From CAVAWX01 sp963614215 (GTDB lineage: Bacteria; Actinomycetota; Coriobacteriia; Coriobacteriales; QAMH01): a DNA stretch of 25,089 nucleotides. Location of the stretch: NCBI GenBank assembly GCA_963614215.1, contig CAVECB010000028.1, positions 1 to 25,089 on the forward strand, written 5' to 3'. Under the pieces are notes generated by a model. The model made no database searches and had not been told where the DNA came from. It saw nothing but the letters and a program-made list of their open reading frames with translations. The translations under genes were made by a program, and so were the position numbers. Below are positions 1 to 7,272 of the stretch, piece by piece. Every line of letters starts with the position of its first letter. The first letter of the stretch is position 1.

Positions 1-2
1 CC

Positions 3-50
3 GCGGTCTCCGAGACCGTGTACAACAAGATCTTGAAGGCCAGCAAGTAG
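3..50 (+). CDS. C-terminal end of an unidentified forward gene (partial)
   Basis: The frame beginning at base 3 stays open to a TAG at 48-50 and encodes the tail AVSETVYNKILKASK. It is followed by a strong terminator at 112-142, which fits the end of a real forward gene. Fifteen residues are too few to assign a family. The rest of the gene lies outside the window. Confidence 0.55.
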   Translation, partial: AVSETVYNKILKASK

Positions 51-111
51 TCGCGGCTTTCAAGGCATCGCGCAGGCGGGCGCTTTCGGCATGCGCCGCA
101 TCGCCTGTTCG

Positions 112-142
112 GGAGGGCTTCCTTCGGGAAGCCCTCCTTTTT
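112..142 (+). terminator. Rho-independent terminator of the upstream forward gene
   Basis: A perfect 11-bp stem (112-122 with 127-137) is closed by a TTCG tetraloop and followed directly by five T's (138-142). The T-tract lies only on the plus strand, so it terminates the gene ending at 50. It also lies beyond the end of the convergent phosphatase gene. Confidence 0.9.
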
Positions 143-262
143 CATATGCGCATAAGAGAAGGCTTGCGGGTAGCGGGAGCGCCTTTTCCCAGGCGACGCC
201 TGTGTCGCACTGGTTAGAGTTTTGGACTCGTGAGCTCCTGCGCTGTAGGCGGCGCGCGGGCT

Positions 263-1126
263 TCATAGCGCGGGCTCGGTCAGGGCCTCTTGGAGGCGGG
301 TGCGGCGGGTCGCGTCAATTCCCAGCTGATGTGTGATGAAGGACTCCATCCCGCCATAGCGCTCGTCCACTTCGTCGAGAAAAGCGCCTATGTTTTGCGG
401 AGAGGCACGATGCGCGTCGCACAGCTCGCGCGCCCGCATCTCGTCGCCCTCGCACAGGCGCAAGAAGCGCTCGTAGGTGCCCTGGATGTGTGCGTCGCGC
501 GAGGCGTTCGTGGCTAGGTAGTCGCAAAGCACTGCGTCCGGTTGCGCCTCCAACACTTCCAACGCGAGCGCCGCGAGTATGCCCGCTCGGTCTTTGCCGC
601 CCGTGCAGTGCAGGTAGACGGGAATGCCGGACATTGCACGGGTGAAAAGCGCGTCGAGCGCGCGGGCCATTTGGGCAACGGTGGCCGGGTTGGCCGTGGA
701 GCGGTAGAAGTCGACCTGGTCGCAGGCGAAGTCGTGGCCGATGCGTATGGTGCCCGGCACCTTCTTCGTGTATTCCAGCCCGACGATGTCTTTGTCGTAG
801 AAGGGGATGTGGAGGTTTTCGACGCCGTCGACATACGGGTCGGGTTTTGCCGCGCGCTCCCAGCCGCAGCGCAGGTCGATGACGCATTTCACCCCATGTT
901 CGCCGAAAAGCGCGTCGAGGTCTGCCGCGCTCGCGCCGGCCAGCGCCGCGCCTCGCAAGATTAATCCGCTTTTCACGCGCCGCGCGCCGTCGTGGGCAGA
1001 TGTGGCACCGCTGGAAGGCGTGCCGTTCGGACCACGCGTGCCGTCCAGGCCGCATGCGCCGCCGACGGGCGTGCCGCCCAAATCGCGCACGTTGCGCAAG
1101 GCTTCTAAGTGGATGGTCGTAGACAT
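263..1126 (-). CDS. Tyrosine-protein phosphatase-like protein (Y_phosphatase3 / IphP type)
   Basis: A 287-residue protein with the cysteine phosphatase P-loop HCTGGKDRAG at residues 173-182 (catalytic Cys174, Arg180; CX5R signature). It also has the family's N-terminal NVRDLGG motif (residues 12-18) and a VIDLR strand (82-86). Enzymes of this type dephosphorylate phosphotyrosine, and some act on phosphoinositides; the substrate here is unknown. No signal peptide or membrane segment is visible, so it is probably cytoplasmic. Residues about 22-50 are a Gly/Ser/Thr-rich insertion between NVRDLGG and the next conserved strand, where relatives usually have a short turn. The ATG at 1126 is preceded by a good ribosome binding site (GAAGGGG) that overlaps the stop codon of the upstream helicase gene, so the two are probably co-transcribed and translationally coupled. 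Confidence 0.85.
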   Translation of the reverse strand: MSTTIHLEALRNVRDLGGTPVGGACGLDGTRGPNGTPSSGATSAHDGARRVKSGLILRGAALAGASAADLDALFGEHGVKCVIDLRCGWERAAKPDPYVDGVENLHIPFYDKDIVGLEYTKKVPGTIRIGHDFACDQVDFYRSTANPATVAQMARALDALFTRAMSGIPVYLHCTGGKDRAGILAALALEVLEAQPDAVLCDYLATNASRDAHIQGTYERFLRLCEGDEMRARELCDAHRASPQNIGAFLDEVDERYGGMESFITHQLGIDATRRTRLQEALTEPAL

Positions 1127-1135
1127 CGCGCCCCT

Positions 1136-3850
1136 TCACCCTATCCCGAGCTCTTCGGCAAAGCCCACGCGGTAGCTGGAAAAAACGACGCTGCCCTCTT
1201 CTTGCGTCGCGTCGAGGTCCACGTCGCCTGCGATGCCGAAATCGTCGTCGCCGTCGGCATCGTGCACCATCTGGCGCACATGCCAGATGTGCTCGGTTTT
1301 CTCGCGCGACTCGTCGATGGTCAGGTAGCGCGCCGAGCGGGCGTCGCCGTCGAGCAGCACCTCGTCGTGGGCCTCGAAAAACTCGTCGAGCGCCGCCGTC
1401 CACGCCGCCTGCCCAAAGCGCATGTCCTCGTCCATGGCGGCCAGCGCCTTTGCGTCGCGACGGGCCATCTGCACCACCCGCGCAAACAGGGCGTTGCGCA
1501 CGAGCAGCTGCACGGCGCGCCGGTCGCGCACGACGACGTCTGCCGCCTGCGGCGCGGCCAGCTCGGCACCCTCTCCCTCGCCTTCTTCACCGGAAAGCCC
1601 CGCCCACTCGTCGAGCAGGCTCGAGTCCGTGGTGCGCACAACCAGCCCCAGCCACTCGACTATCTCGTCTAGGCGCTCGTCGTAGGCGGCATCCGGCACG
1701 GTCTTGTCGAGCACGCGCCAAGCATCCGACAGATAGCGCAGCAACGTGCCCTCGGAGCGGGCGATGCCCAGGCGCGCGATGTAGCCCTTGAAGTCGCTTG
1801 CGCTTTCCACCATGTCGCGCACAATGGATTTGCAGCTCAAGGTGAAGTCGGCGGCCCAGGGCACCTTCTCGCAGTAGGTGGCAAACGCCGGCTCTAGCAG
1901 CTCGGCCAGCGGCTTGGGGTGCTCGATTTCCTGCAGGCGCTCGATGCGCTCGTCGTAGTCGAGGCCTTCTGCCTTCATTTTTGCCATCGCGCGGTCGCGT
2001 TCCTGGTGCTGCTGAGCCCGCAAAATCTGCCAGGGGTCTTCGAGTGTGGCCTCCACCATGGAAATGAGATCGAGCGCGTAGTTGTCGTCTTCGCGGTCGA
2101 GCAGCTCGATCGCGGCGAGCAAAAACGGCGACAGCGGCTGGTCGAGGGCAAGGTTATCCGGCATGTCGTAGGTCAGCTGGTAGTAGGTGCCCTCCTCGTC
2201 GCATCCCTCTTCGACGACGCCGGCGGCTATGAGCGTGGCAAATATCTCGGTGGCGCGCCGGTGCAGGCGCTCCTTTTCGCCCGGTTCCTGCGCGGAGTCG
2301 TCGATGAGCTTGTCCACGCGCGCACGGGCATCGCCGCCCTGGAGCACCTCGTTTAACACCATGGAGTGGCTCACGCGCATGTGGGGGCGCAGCGTCTCGG
2401 GCGCGGCGGCCACGAGCTGCTCGAAATGCTGCTTCGTCCAGCCCACGAAGCCCTTCGGCGGCGTCTTCACCTTAGCCTTGCGCGCCTTTTTCGCGTCGCC
2501 GCCCGCCTTCGTCAGCGCGCGCGCCCGTTCGATGTCGTATTCGGTGGCCTCGCACACGACGCGGCCCGTCGCGTCAAAGCCGCTGCGTCCGGCACGGCCT
2601 GCTATCTGGTGGAACTCACGCGCGTTCAGCCGGCGCATGCGACGCCCGTCGTATTTGGCCAGCGCCGTCAAGAGTACGGTGTGGATGGGCACGTTGATGC
2701 CTACGCCTAAGGTGTCGGTCCCGCATATCACGGGCAAAAGCCCTTGCTGCGCGAGCTTTTCGACGAGCAGGCGGTAGCGTGGCAGCATGCCGGCATGGTG
2801 GATGCCAACCCCGCACAAAAGTAAGCGGCGCAGCGCCTTGCCGAAGGCCGTGGTAAAGCGCACGCCCGCGATGGTCTCCTTCACCCGCTCGCGCTGCTCC
2901 TTGCTCGACACGCCGTAGCTCGCAAGCGCCTGGGCGCTCTTGTAGGCCGCGTCTTGGGCGAAGTGCACGACGTAGATGGGACTTGCACCGCTTCGCAGCT
3001 CCAGCTCGACTGTTGATTCGAGGGCGGTTTCGACGAACTCGTACTCGAGGGGGACGGGGCGCTCGGCCGCATCCACCGTCTCCACGTGCCGCCCCGTGCG
3101 TGTTTCAAGCGATGTGGCGATGGCGCTGGTGTCGCCCAAGGTGGCGCTCATCAGCAAAAACTGCGTGTGCGGCAAGGCCAGCAGCGGCACCTGCCATGCC
3201 CAGCCGCGTTGCGCGTCGCCGTAGTAGTGGAACTCGTCCATGACGACGCAGCCGATGTCGGCGTCGGCGCCTAGACGCAGCGCATCGTTTGCGAGTATCT
3301 CGGCCGTGCAGCAGATGACGGGCGCGTCCGTGTTCACCGCCACGTCGCCGGTTATCATCCCAACGTTGTCGCGGCCGAGCACGCGCACCATGTCGAAGAA
3401 CTTTTCGGAGACGAGCGCCTTGATGGGAGCGGTGTAGTAGGCGCGGCGATTCGTGCATACGGCGGTAAAGCACAGGCCGAGTGCGACGAGCGACTTGCCC
3501 GAGCCGGTGGGCGTGCCGAGTATGACGTGGTCGCCGGCCGCGAGGGAAAGCAGTGCGTCTTCCTGGTGCGCCCACAACCTCGTGCCGCGCGCCTCGACCC
3601 AGCCCAAAAAGAGGTCGAGCGCCTCGTCGGTGGGGATGTCTGGCCATGCGTTTCGATCGGGCGGCCAGGGGATCAGCGCGCCTAGGCTGCCCGCGTCTGT
3701 TGCGGCTGCTTTTGCCTCGTCTGCGTTTTGGGCACTCGCGTCCGTGTCGATGCCCGTGTCTACGTCCGTGTGTGCACTCGCATCTCTCGCGTCTTTTTCC
3801 ACGTTCGCGTTCGAAGCTGCCTCGTCATGTCGTGCCGTCCTGTGTTCCAT
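1136..3850 (-). CDS. Ski2-like DEAD/DEAH-box RNA helicase, DUF3516-type
   Basis: A 904-residue superfamily 2 helicase. Motifs, numbered from the ATG at 3850: Walker A GTPTGSGKS (112-120), DEFH box (205-208), SAT (235-237), the Ski2-type GVGIHHAGMLP segment (about 347-357) and motif VI QIAGRAGRSG (415-424). The long C-terminal half (about 450-904) matches the architecture of actinobacterial helicases annotated with DUF3516. It probably unwinds RNA in processing or decay. The first 60 residues are Asp/Ala/Thr-rich low complexity. A GTG at 3880 would add ten residues, but it lies upstream of a good -10 box (3858-3863). The ATG at 3850 sits seven bases after that box and has no Shine-Dalgarno, so a leaderless start is preferred. 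The phosphatase gene follows after a 9-base gap. Confidence 0.88.
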   Translation of the reverse strand: MEHRTARHDEAASNANVEKDARDASAHTDVDTGIDTDASAQNADEAKAAATDAGSLGALIPWPPDRNAWPDIPTDEALDLFLGWVEARGTRLWAHQEDALLSLAAGDHVILGTPTGSGKSLVALGLCFTAVCTNRRAYYTAPIKALVSEKFFDMVRVLGRDNVGMITGDVAVNTDAPVICCTAEILANDALRLGADADIGCVVMDEFHYYGDAQRGWAWQVPLLALPHTQFLLMSATLGDTSAIATSLETRTGRHVETVDAAERPVPLEYEFVETALESTVELELRSGASPIYVVHFAQDAAYKSAQALASYGVSSKEQRERVKETIAGVRFTTAFGKALRRLLLCGVGIHHAGMLPRYRLLVEKLAQQGLLPVICGTDTLGVGINVPIHTVLLTALAKYDGRRMRRLNAREFHQIAGRAGRSGFDATGRVVCEATEYDIERARALTKAGGDAKKARKAKVKTPPKGFVGWTKQHFEQLVAAAPETLRPHMRVSHSMVLNEVLQGGDARARVDKLIDDSAQEPGEKERLHRRATEIFATLIAAGVVEEGCDEEGTYYQLTYDMPDNLALDQPLSPFLLAAIELLDREDDNYALDLISMVEATLEDPWQILRAQQHQERDRAMAKMKAEGLDYDERIERLQEIEHPKPLAELLEPAFATYCEKVPWAADFTLSCKSIVRDMVESASDFKGYIARLGIARSEGTLLRYLSDAWRVLDKTVPDAAYDERLDEIVEWLGLVVRTTDSSLLDEWAGLSGEEGEGEGAELAAPQAADVVVRDRRAVQLLVRNALFARVVQMARRDAKALAAMDEDMRFGQAAWTAALDEFFEAHDEVLLDGDARSARYLTIDESREKTEHIWHVRQMVHDADGDDDFGIAGDVDLDATQEEGSVVFSSYRVGFAEELGIG

Positions 3851-3857
3851 GCGCGCG

Positions 3858-3866
3858 ATTCTACCA
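3858..3866 (-). promoter_or_regulatory. Extended -10 promoter for the helicase-phosphatase unit
   Basis: Read on the minus strand this is TGGTAGAAT, a TG-N extended -10 element. Its last base is seven bases from the ATG at 3850, which would place transcription initiation at or next to the A of the start codon. No clear -35 hexamer is seen. The same TGGTANNAT pattern occurs before rpmF and smc. Confidence 0.55.
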
Positions 3867-3920
3867 GTCCGCGCCCGCACCGCGTGCGGCCATGTCGGCC
3901 ATCTTGCCTTTCATGCGCGC

Positions 3921-3926
3921 TAAAAT
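3921..3926 (+). promoter_or_regulatory. Candidate -10 box for the glutaredoxin gene
   Basis: TAAAAT in an otherwise GC-rich divergent intergenic region, with no convincing -35 at the expected distance. A start site near 3933 would give a leader containing both copies of the 26-bp repeat (3937-3999). Confidence 0.4.
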
Positions 3927-3936
3927 GAGCGGCGTT

Positions 3937-3999
3937 GGATGCACCGCTTCACCACGAGGAGGTGGGCGGCATCGGATGCGTCGCTTCACCACGAGGAGG
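3937..3999 (+). repeat. Tandem duplication of the glutaredoxin leader and ribosome binding site
   Basis: Two 26-bp copies (3937-3962 and 3974-3999) differ at two adjacent positions and repeat with a 37-bp period. Each copy carries an ATG three bases in (3939, 3976) and ends in a GAGGAGG Shine-Dalgarno core. The second copy supplies the ribosome binding site for the gene starting at 4008. The first reads MHRFTTRR and the second MRRFTTRR from their own ATGs. Confidence 0.85.
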
Positions 4000-4007
4000 G
4001 TTTTGCC

Positions 4008-4250
4008 ATGGCACAAGAAAAACCGATTCTCTACTATTGGGGTCCGTGCCCCACCTGTGCGCTCGTCGTCGATTTTGCCGAGCAGCACGGCATCGAGTTG
4101 GACAAGCGCGATGTCGAGCAGCAAGGGCCGTTTGATGAGCTTGTCGCGTTGGGCGGCGACGCGAACCAGATTCCCTATCTTTTCGCAGACGGCCAGCTTG
4201 TCCAAGGCGTCGAGGCGGCAAACGCCTACCTTGGCGCGCACTTCGCCTGA
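4008..4250 (+). CDS. Glutaredoxin-like thiol-disulfide oxidoreductase
   Basis: An 80-residue thioredoxin-fold protein. Strand ILYYWG leads into the redox motif CPTC (Cys14, Cys17), followed by a helix, and the QIPYLF segment (55-60) supplies the conserved cis-proline. Length and motif order fit a monomeric glutaredoxin/NrdH-type protein that reduces disulfides in the cytoplasm. The CPTC centre differs from both classical CPYC and NrdH-type motifs, so the electron donor cannot be predicted. The ATG at 4008 has an excellent Shine-Dalgarno (GAGGAGGG, 7-base spacing). An in-frame ATG at 3939 would add 23 residues encoded by the leader repeat, which is less likely. The ATPase gene converges on it 22 bases downstream. 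Confidence 0.85.
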   Translation: MAQEKPILYYWGPCPTCALVVDFAEQHGIELDKRDVEQQGPFDELVALGGDANQIPYLFADGQLVQGVEAANAYLGAHFA

Positions 4251-4272
4251 TTCGCCCGCGCTTTTCTGTTTC

Positions 4273-5634
4273 TCAGACGCGGGTTGGCGCGAAATTGAAA
4301 TCGGCAGCCTCGCTTTCTCTTTCTACTAGCTCGTCGAGGCAAAACGTCATGTACAGGGGAAGGTAGCTCACCTTATCCTCGCGCGAGACGTTGGCGTGGG
4401 ACAAGACGATACCCTCCGAGACGTTTGCCCCCGACGCCTCGAGCAGTTTGTCGAGGGCGGCATGCGCGCGCACTTTTTTGCCGGATTTCACCTCAATCGC
4501 GATGACGCGTCCGCCTCTGCCCTCGATGAGGAAGTCGACTTCTCCTACATCCGGCGCGTAGTAGTAGCTTGCGGCGATCCTCAAGCTTGCCAGTTCCTGG
4601 GCGATTGCGTTTTCGAAAATGCCGCCCAGGTTTTGCGATCGCCTTCCCAGGAAAATCGCCCGTGAGGTGCTTTGGGGATACCTCGAGACGAGCATCCCCG
4701 TATCCGATTCATATAGCTTGAAATAGCTGGGGCTTTGTGTGCGCAGCAGCGGTGCTCTGGCCTCCGTGGAGCGGGCCACAACTAGAGCCACGCCCGCGTT
4801 TTTCAACCATAGAAAATCTTGCACGCACTGTTCGATCCGCGCGTTCGGTTTCAGCGCCGACAGAGTGAATCGGTGATTTTCCCCTTCGAGCTCCGTCGGC
4901 ATGCGCTCGAATATTTCCCGGACGGCAAACGCCTGTTTCCCCGCATATTTCGAGATATCGACTTTGTACTGTTCCACAAGGTCGTGCTGAATCTCCCGCG
5001 TGCGGATGAGGGAGTATTTCGAATCGATGTAGTCTTGGACGACCTCCGGCATGCCTCCTGCGACGAGGTAGGCCTGGAAATTGCGCATCATCGCATCGTG
5101 AACATGCTGCTCGACAGGGGTACGCGTCGTCATGTGCGTGCGGATGTCGGCAAGCGTGCCCTCCGAGACGCCGACGCCCCAGCAAAACTCCTCAAAATCA
5201 AGTGGCCGCATGACGATCCGCTTGACGTATCCGACGGGAAAGGAGGAGATGCCCTTGAATTCGGTTCCCAGCATCGAGCCCGAAAGGGCATAGGCGAAGC
5301 GGCCGTCTTCGACTAAGGCCTTCACCAGGGTCACAATCTGCGGGAATTCCTGGACCTCGTCGATGAAGATGAGCGTCTTGCCCTCGACGAGCGTCTGCTT
5401 GCTCAGCATCGAGACGCGCGAGATGAAGTCGGCGGCGTTGCGCGCCTGCGGCAAAGACTCTCGCGCATCCGCATCAAGCAGCAGGTTCGCCTCGAAATAC
5501 ACTTCGAAGTTGGCTTTTCCGAACTCGCGGATGGCGAAGCTCTTTCCTATCTGCCTGGCACCTGTGATGAGAAGCGCTTTGTCTGAACTTCTCTTCCAGC
5601 GCGCCAGCTCGTCGGTGACTTTTCTTTTCAACAT
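4273..5634 (-). CDS. ATP-binding protein, AAA_14 + DUF4143 type
   Basis: A 453-residue protein. Walker A is GARQIGKS (25-32) and Walker B is LIFIDEVQ (88-95), followed by a sensor-like segment ALSGSMLG (116-123). The C-terminal part has the DUF4143 features: GGIFENAIAQEL, then EVDFLIE with Asp367 and IEVKSGKK with Glu381/Lys383. The D-X13-E-X-K spacing resembles a PD-(D/E)XK nuclease-like fold. Such proteins are common, often mobile, in bacteria and archaea and their cellular role is largely unknown. The ATG at 5634 opens the conserved N-terminus. The same frame stays open upstream through the rpmF region, but that part has no family similarity. The gene stands alone, opposite to its neighbours, with an AT-rich promoter; this suggests, but does not prove, horizontal acquisition. 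Confidence 0.85.
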   Translation of the reverse strand: MLKRKVTDELARWKRSSDKALLITGARQIGKSFAIREFGKANFEVYFEANLLLDADARESLPQARNAADFISRVSMLSKQTLVEGKTLIFIDEVQEFPQIVTLVKALVEDGRFAYALSGSMLGTEFKGISSFPVGYVKRIVMRPLDFEEFCWGVGVSEGTLADIRTHMTTRTPVEQHVHDAMMRNFQAYLVAGGMPEVVQDYIDSKYSLIRTREIQHDLVEQYKVDISKYAGKQAFAVREIFERMPTELEGENHRFTLSALKPNARIEQCVQDFLWLKNAGVALVVARSTEARAPLLRTQSPSYFKLYESDTGMLVSRYPQSTSRAIFLGRRSQNLGGIFENAIAQELASLRIAASYYYAPDVGEVDFLIEGRGGRVIAIEVKSGKKVRAHAALDKLLEASGANVSEGIVLSHANVSREDKVSYLPLYMTFCLDELVERESEAADFNFAPTRV

Positions 5635-5679
5635 GAAACCGCCGCCGTTCGCACAAATTGGCAAATTCAATACGGCAAA

Positions 5680-5685
5680 AATATA
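5680..5685 (-). promoter_or_regulatory. Candidate -10 box for the DUF4143 ATPase
   Basis: On the minus strand this reads TATATT, in the most AT-rich stretch of the window (about 5650-5750). It would give a leader of roughly 40 bases. No strong -35 is visible. Confidence 0.45.
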
Positions 5686-5727
5686 CACGAATTCGGAAAT
5701 AGCAGGCACGAAAAATGACACGAATTC
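5685..5727. repeat. 10-bp direct repeat overlapping the ATPase promoter
   Basis: ACACGAATTC occurs at 5685-5694 and 5718-5727, 33 bp apart (about three helical turns). The first copy abuts the candidate -10 box and the second lies just upstream of the expected -35 position. The geometry suits a pair of operator sites; the binding factor is unknown. Confidence 0.5.
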
Positions 5728-5820
5728 AAGAATTGATGCCGTTTTTGTAGTGGGGGGGGCGTTTGGATGGGGTCCGGCGCAACTTTTCACCAATTCGCCA
5801 CTGTACAAAGGCGCGGCGCG

Positions 5821-5829
5821 TGGTATCAT
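5821..5829 (+). promoter_or_regulatory. Extended -10 promoter of the rpmF-plsX-rnc block
   Basis: TGGTATCAT, a TG-N extended -10 element about 70 bases before the rpmF start codon. No convincing -35 is seen. The expected start near 5836 would place the GCGA-loop hairpin (5854-5875) in the mRNA leader. Confidence 0.55.
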
Positions 5830-5853
5830 CCCTTTTCGTGTGTTTGAAGGATG

Positions 5854-5875
5854 CGGCACGCCGCGAGGCGTGCCG
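5854..5875 (+). promoter_or_regulatory. Leader hairpin with GCGA tetraloop before rpmF
   Basis: A perfect 9-bp stem (5854-5862 with 5867-5875) is closed by a GNRA-class GCGA tetraloop. It ends four bases before the Shine-Dalgarno AGGAAAGG (5879-5886) of rpmF. It has no T-tract, so it is not a terminator. It could affect translation initiation or mRNA stability. Confidence 0.6.
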
Positions 5876-5898
5876 TGCAGGAAAGGTAAACGATAGAG

Positions 5899-6078
5899 AT
5901 GGCAGTACCCAAGCGCAAGACCGGCCGAATCCGCACGCATCAGCGTCGCTCGGAAAACGACAAGGTGGCCACGCCCTCGCGTTCCGTGTGCCCGCAATGC
6001 GGCGAGGTCAAACTCCCGCACCGCGTGTGCCCCTCGTGCGGCTACTACAAGGGCAAGGAGGTCGTCGAGATCGGCTAG
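5899..6078 (+). CDS. rpmF: 50S ribosomal protein L32
   Basis: A 59-residue basic protein opening MAVPKRKTGR, with the four zinc-binding cysteines of the C+ form of L32 (Cys31, Cys34, Cys44, Cys47; CPQC and CPSC). It is a component of the large ribosomal subunit. In many bacteria the gene sits next to plsX, as here; the DUF177/YceD gene that often precedes it is absent. The length is typical. The start is fixed by the conserved N-terminus and by AGGAAAGG twelve bases upstream. Confidence 0.97.
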   Translation: MAVPKRKTGRIRTHQRRSENDKVATPSRSVCPQCGEVKLPHRVCPSCGYYKGKEVVEIG

Positions 6079-6113
6079 GCGCAAATGTGCCTGCCGTTTT
6101 CGCGGCTGAAAAG

Positions 6114-6149
6114 GAAAGCCGGCTTTTCCCCTGCGAAAGGCCGGCTTTC
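6114..6149 (+). terminator. Inverted repeat between rpmF and plsX (possible attenuator)
   Basis: Perfect 10-bp arms (6114-6123 and 6140-6149) flank a 16-base loop. The following sequence is only weakly T-rich, so read-through into plsX is expected. It could lower plsX expression relative to rpmF, or mark an mRNA processing site. Confidence 0.5.
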
Positions 6150-6173
6150 TTGCATGAGAAGGGGCTTGAGAAG

Positions 6174-7268
6174 ATGCCGAACCTGAGAATCGCCGTCGAT
6201 GCGTTCGGCGGAGACGACGCGCCTGATGTGGTGTTGGCGGGCGTGGACGAGGCTCTTGCCACGCGCGAGGGCTTCGAGGTCGTCTTGTGCGGTCTGCCCG
6301 AGGTAGTCGAGCCCTTCGCCGCCTCGCGCCCGCGCGTCATTGCCCGGCCTTGCTCGCAGATTGTCGAGATGGGCGAGCATGGGGCGCGGGCCGTGCGCAA
6401 GAAGCGCGATTCGTCAATCGTTGTTGGCTGCAAGCTGGTGAAAGAAGGAGAGGCTCAGGGCTTTTTCTCGGCCGGCTCGACCGGCGCGTGCATGGCGGCG
6501 GCTACCTTGTTCATGGGACGCTTGCCGCATGTGAAGCGCCCGGCCATCGCCACGGTCATCCCCTCGCCTGCGGGCAAGTGCGTCATGTGCGACGTGGGCG
6601 CGAACGCCGATTGCAAACCGGAGTACCTCGTGCAGTTTGCCTTGATGGGCGCCGCGTACGCGCACACGGTCCTCGGCGTGTCCTCTCCGCGCATAGGGCT
6701 GCTCAACATCGGCGCGGAAGAAGAGAAGGGCTCGGAGTTCGCGCAAACCTGCCACAAGTTGCTCAAAGAGCAGGTCGCGGGCTTTGTGGGCAACGCGGAG
6801 GGGCGCGACGTGGCGCTCGGCCGCTTCGATGTGATTGTCACCGACGGCTTCACGGGAAACGTCGCGCTGAAGGCTTTCGAGGGCGTGGGCAAGGCGCTGT
6901 TCTCCGCCTTCAAGGACGTGATGACCGATACGGTGAAGCACAAAATCGGCGCGCTGCTCGTGCGTGACGGCCTGATGGACCTGAAGACCTCTGTGTCGCC
7001 AGACGAGTACGGCGGGGCCCAGCTGCTCGGGGTGAAAGGGGTGTGTCTGATAGGGCACGGCTCGGCAAACGCGCACGCCATCGCAAGCGGCGTGCTGGCC
7101 ACCGCAGACGCCGCGGCCTCTGACATGCCGAAGCGCATCTCTCAAGAAATCGCCGCGCACGCCGCCGCCTTGGCCGCAGCCGAGGATAGCGACGGAAACG
7201 GCGGCGACGACGGTGCATCTGCGGCGGCCGACATCGCCGCGCCCGCCGCAGATGGTGAAGGGGAGTAG
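6174..7268 (+). CDS. plsX: Phosphate acyltransferase PlsX
   Basis: A 364-residue enzyme that converts acyl-ACP and phosphate to acyl-phosphate, the acyl donor for PlsY in phospholipid synthesis. It is a peripheral enzyme at the inner face of the membrane. Family motifs seen: IAVDAFGGDDAP near the N-terminus (usual AxDAMGGDxxP), CDVGANADCKPEY and GLLNIGAEEEKGSE, then TDGFTGNVALK. The start ATG at 6174 follows AGAAGGGG and matches the family N-terminus; the frame is open further upstream across rpmF, but that is not coding. The last 35-40 residues are an Ala/Asp/Gly-rich acidic tail beyond the usual end of the family (about 330-340 residues). rnc begins four bases after the stop. Confidence 0.96.
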   Translation: MPNLRIAVDAFGGDDAPDVVLAGVDEALATREGFEVVLCGLPEVVEPFAASRPRVIARPCSQIVEMGEHGARAVRKKRDSSIVVGCKLVKEGEAQGFFSAGSTGACMAAATLFMGRLPHVKRPAIATVIPSPAGKCVMCDVGANADCKPEYLVQFALMGAAYAHTVLGVSSPRIGLLNIGAEEEKGSEFAQTCHKLLKEQVAGFVGNAEGRDVALGRFDVIVTDGFTGNVALKAFEGVGKALFSAFKDVMTDTVKHKIGALLVRDGLMDLKTSVSPDEYGGAQLLGVKGVCLIGHGSANAHAIASGVLATADAAASDMPKRISQEIAAHAAALAAAEDSDGNGGDDGASAAADIAAPAADGEGE

Positions 7269-7272
7269 TGCC

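Noticed and set aside
195..262. tRNA-like stretch containing GGTTAGAG and a possible anticodon stem
   Set aside because: I could not form an acceptor stem or a T-arm with the GTTCGA-type loop, so it is probably chance.
5635..6084. N-terminal extension of the DUF4143 ATPase to a start at 6084
   Set aside because: It would be antisense to rpmF and overlap its promoter. The conserved protein begins at the ATG at 5634.
5763..6173. Upstream extension of plsX in the same open frame, running through rpmF
   Set aside because: The family N-terminus and a good ribosome binding site place the start at 6174. rpmF is coded in another frame across this region.
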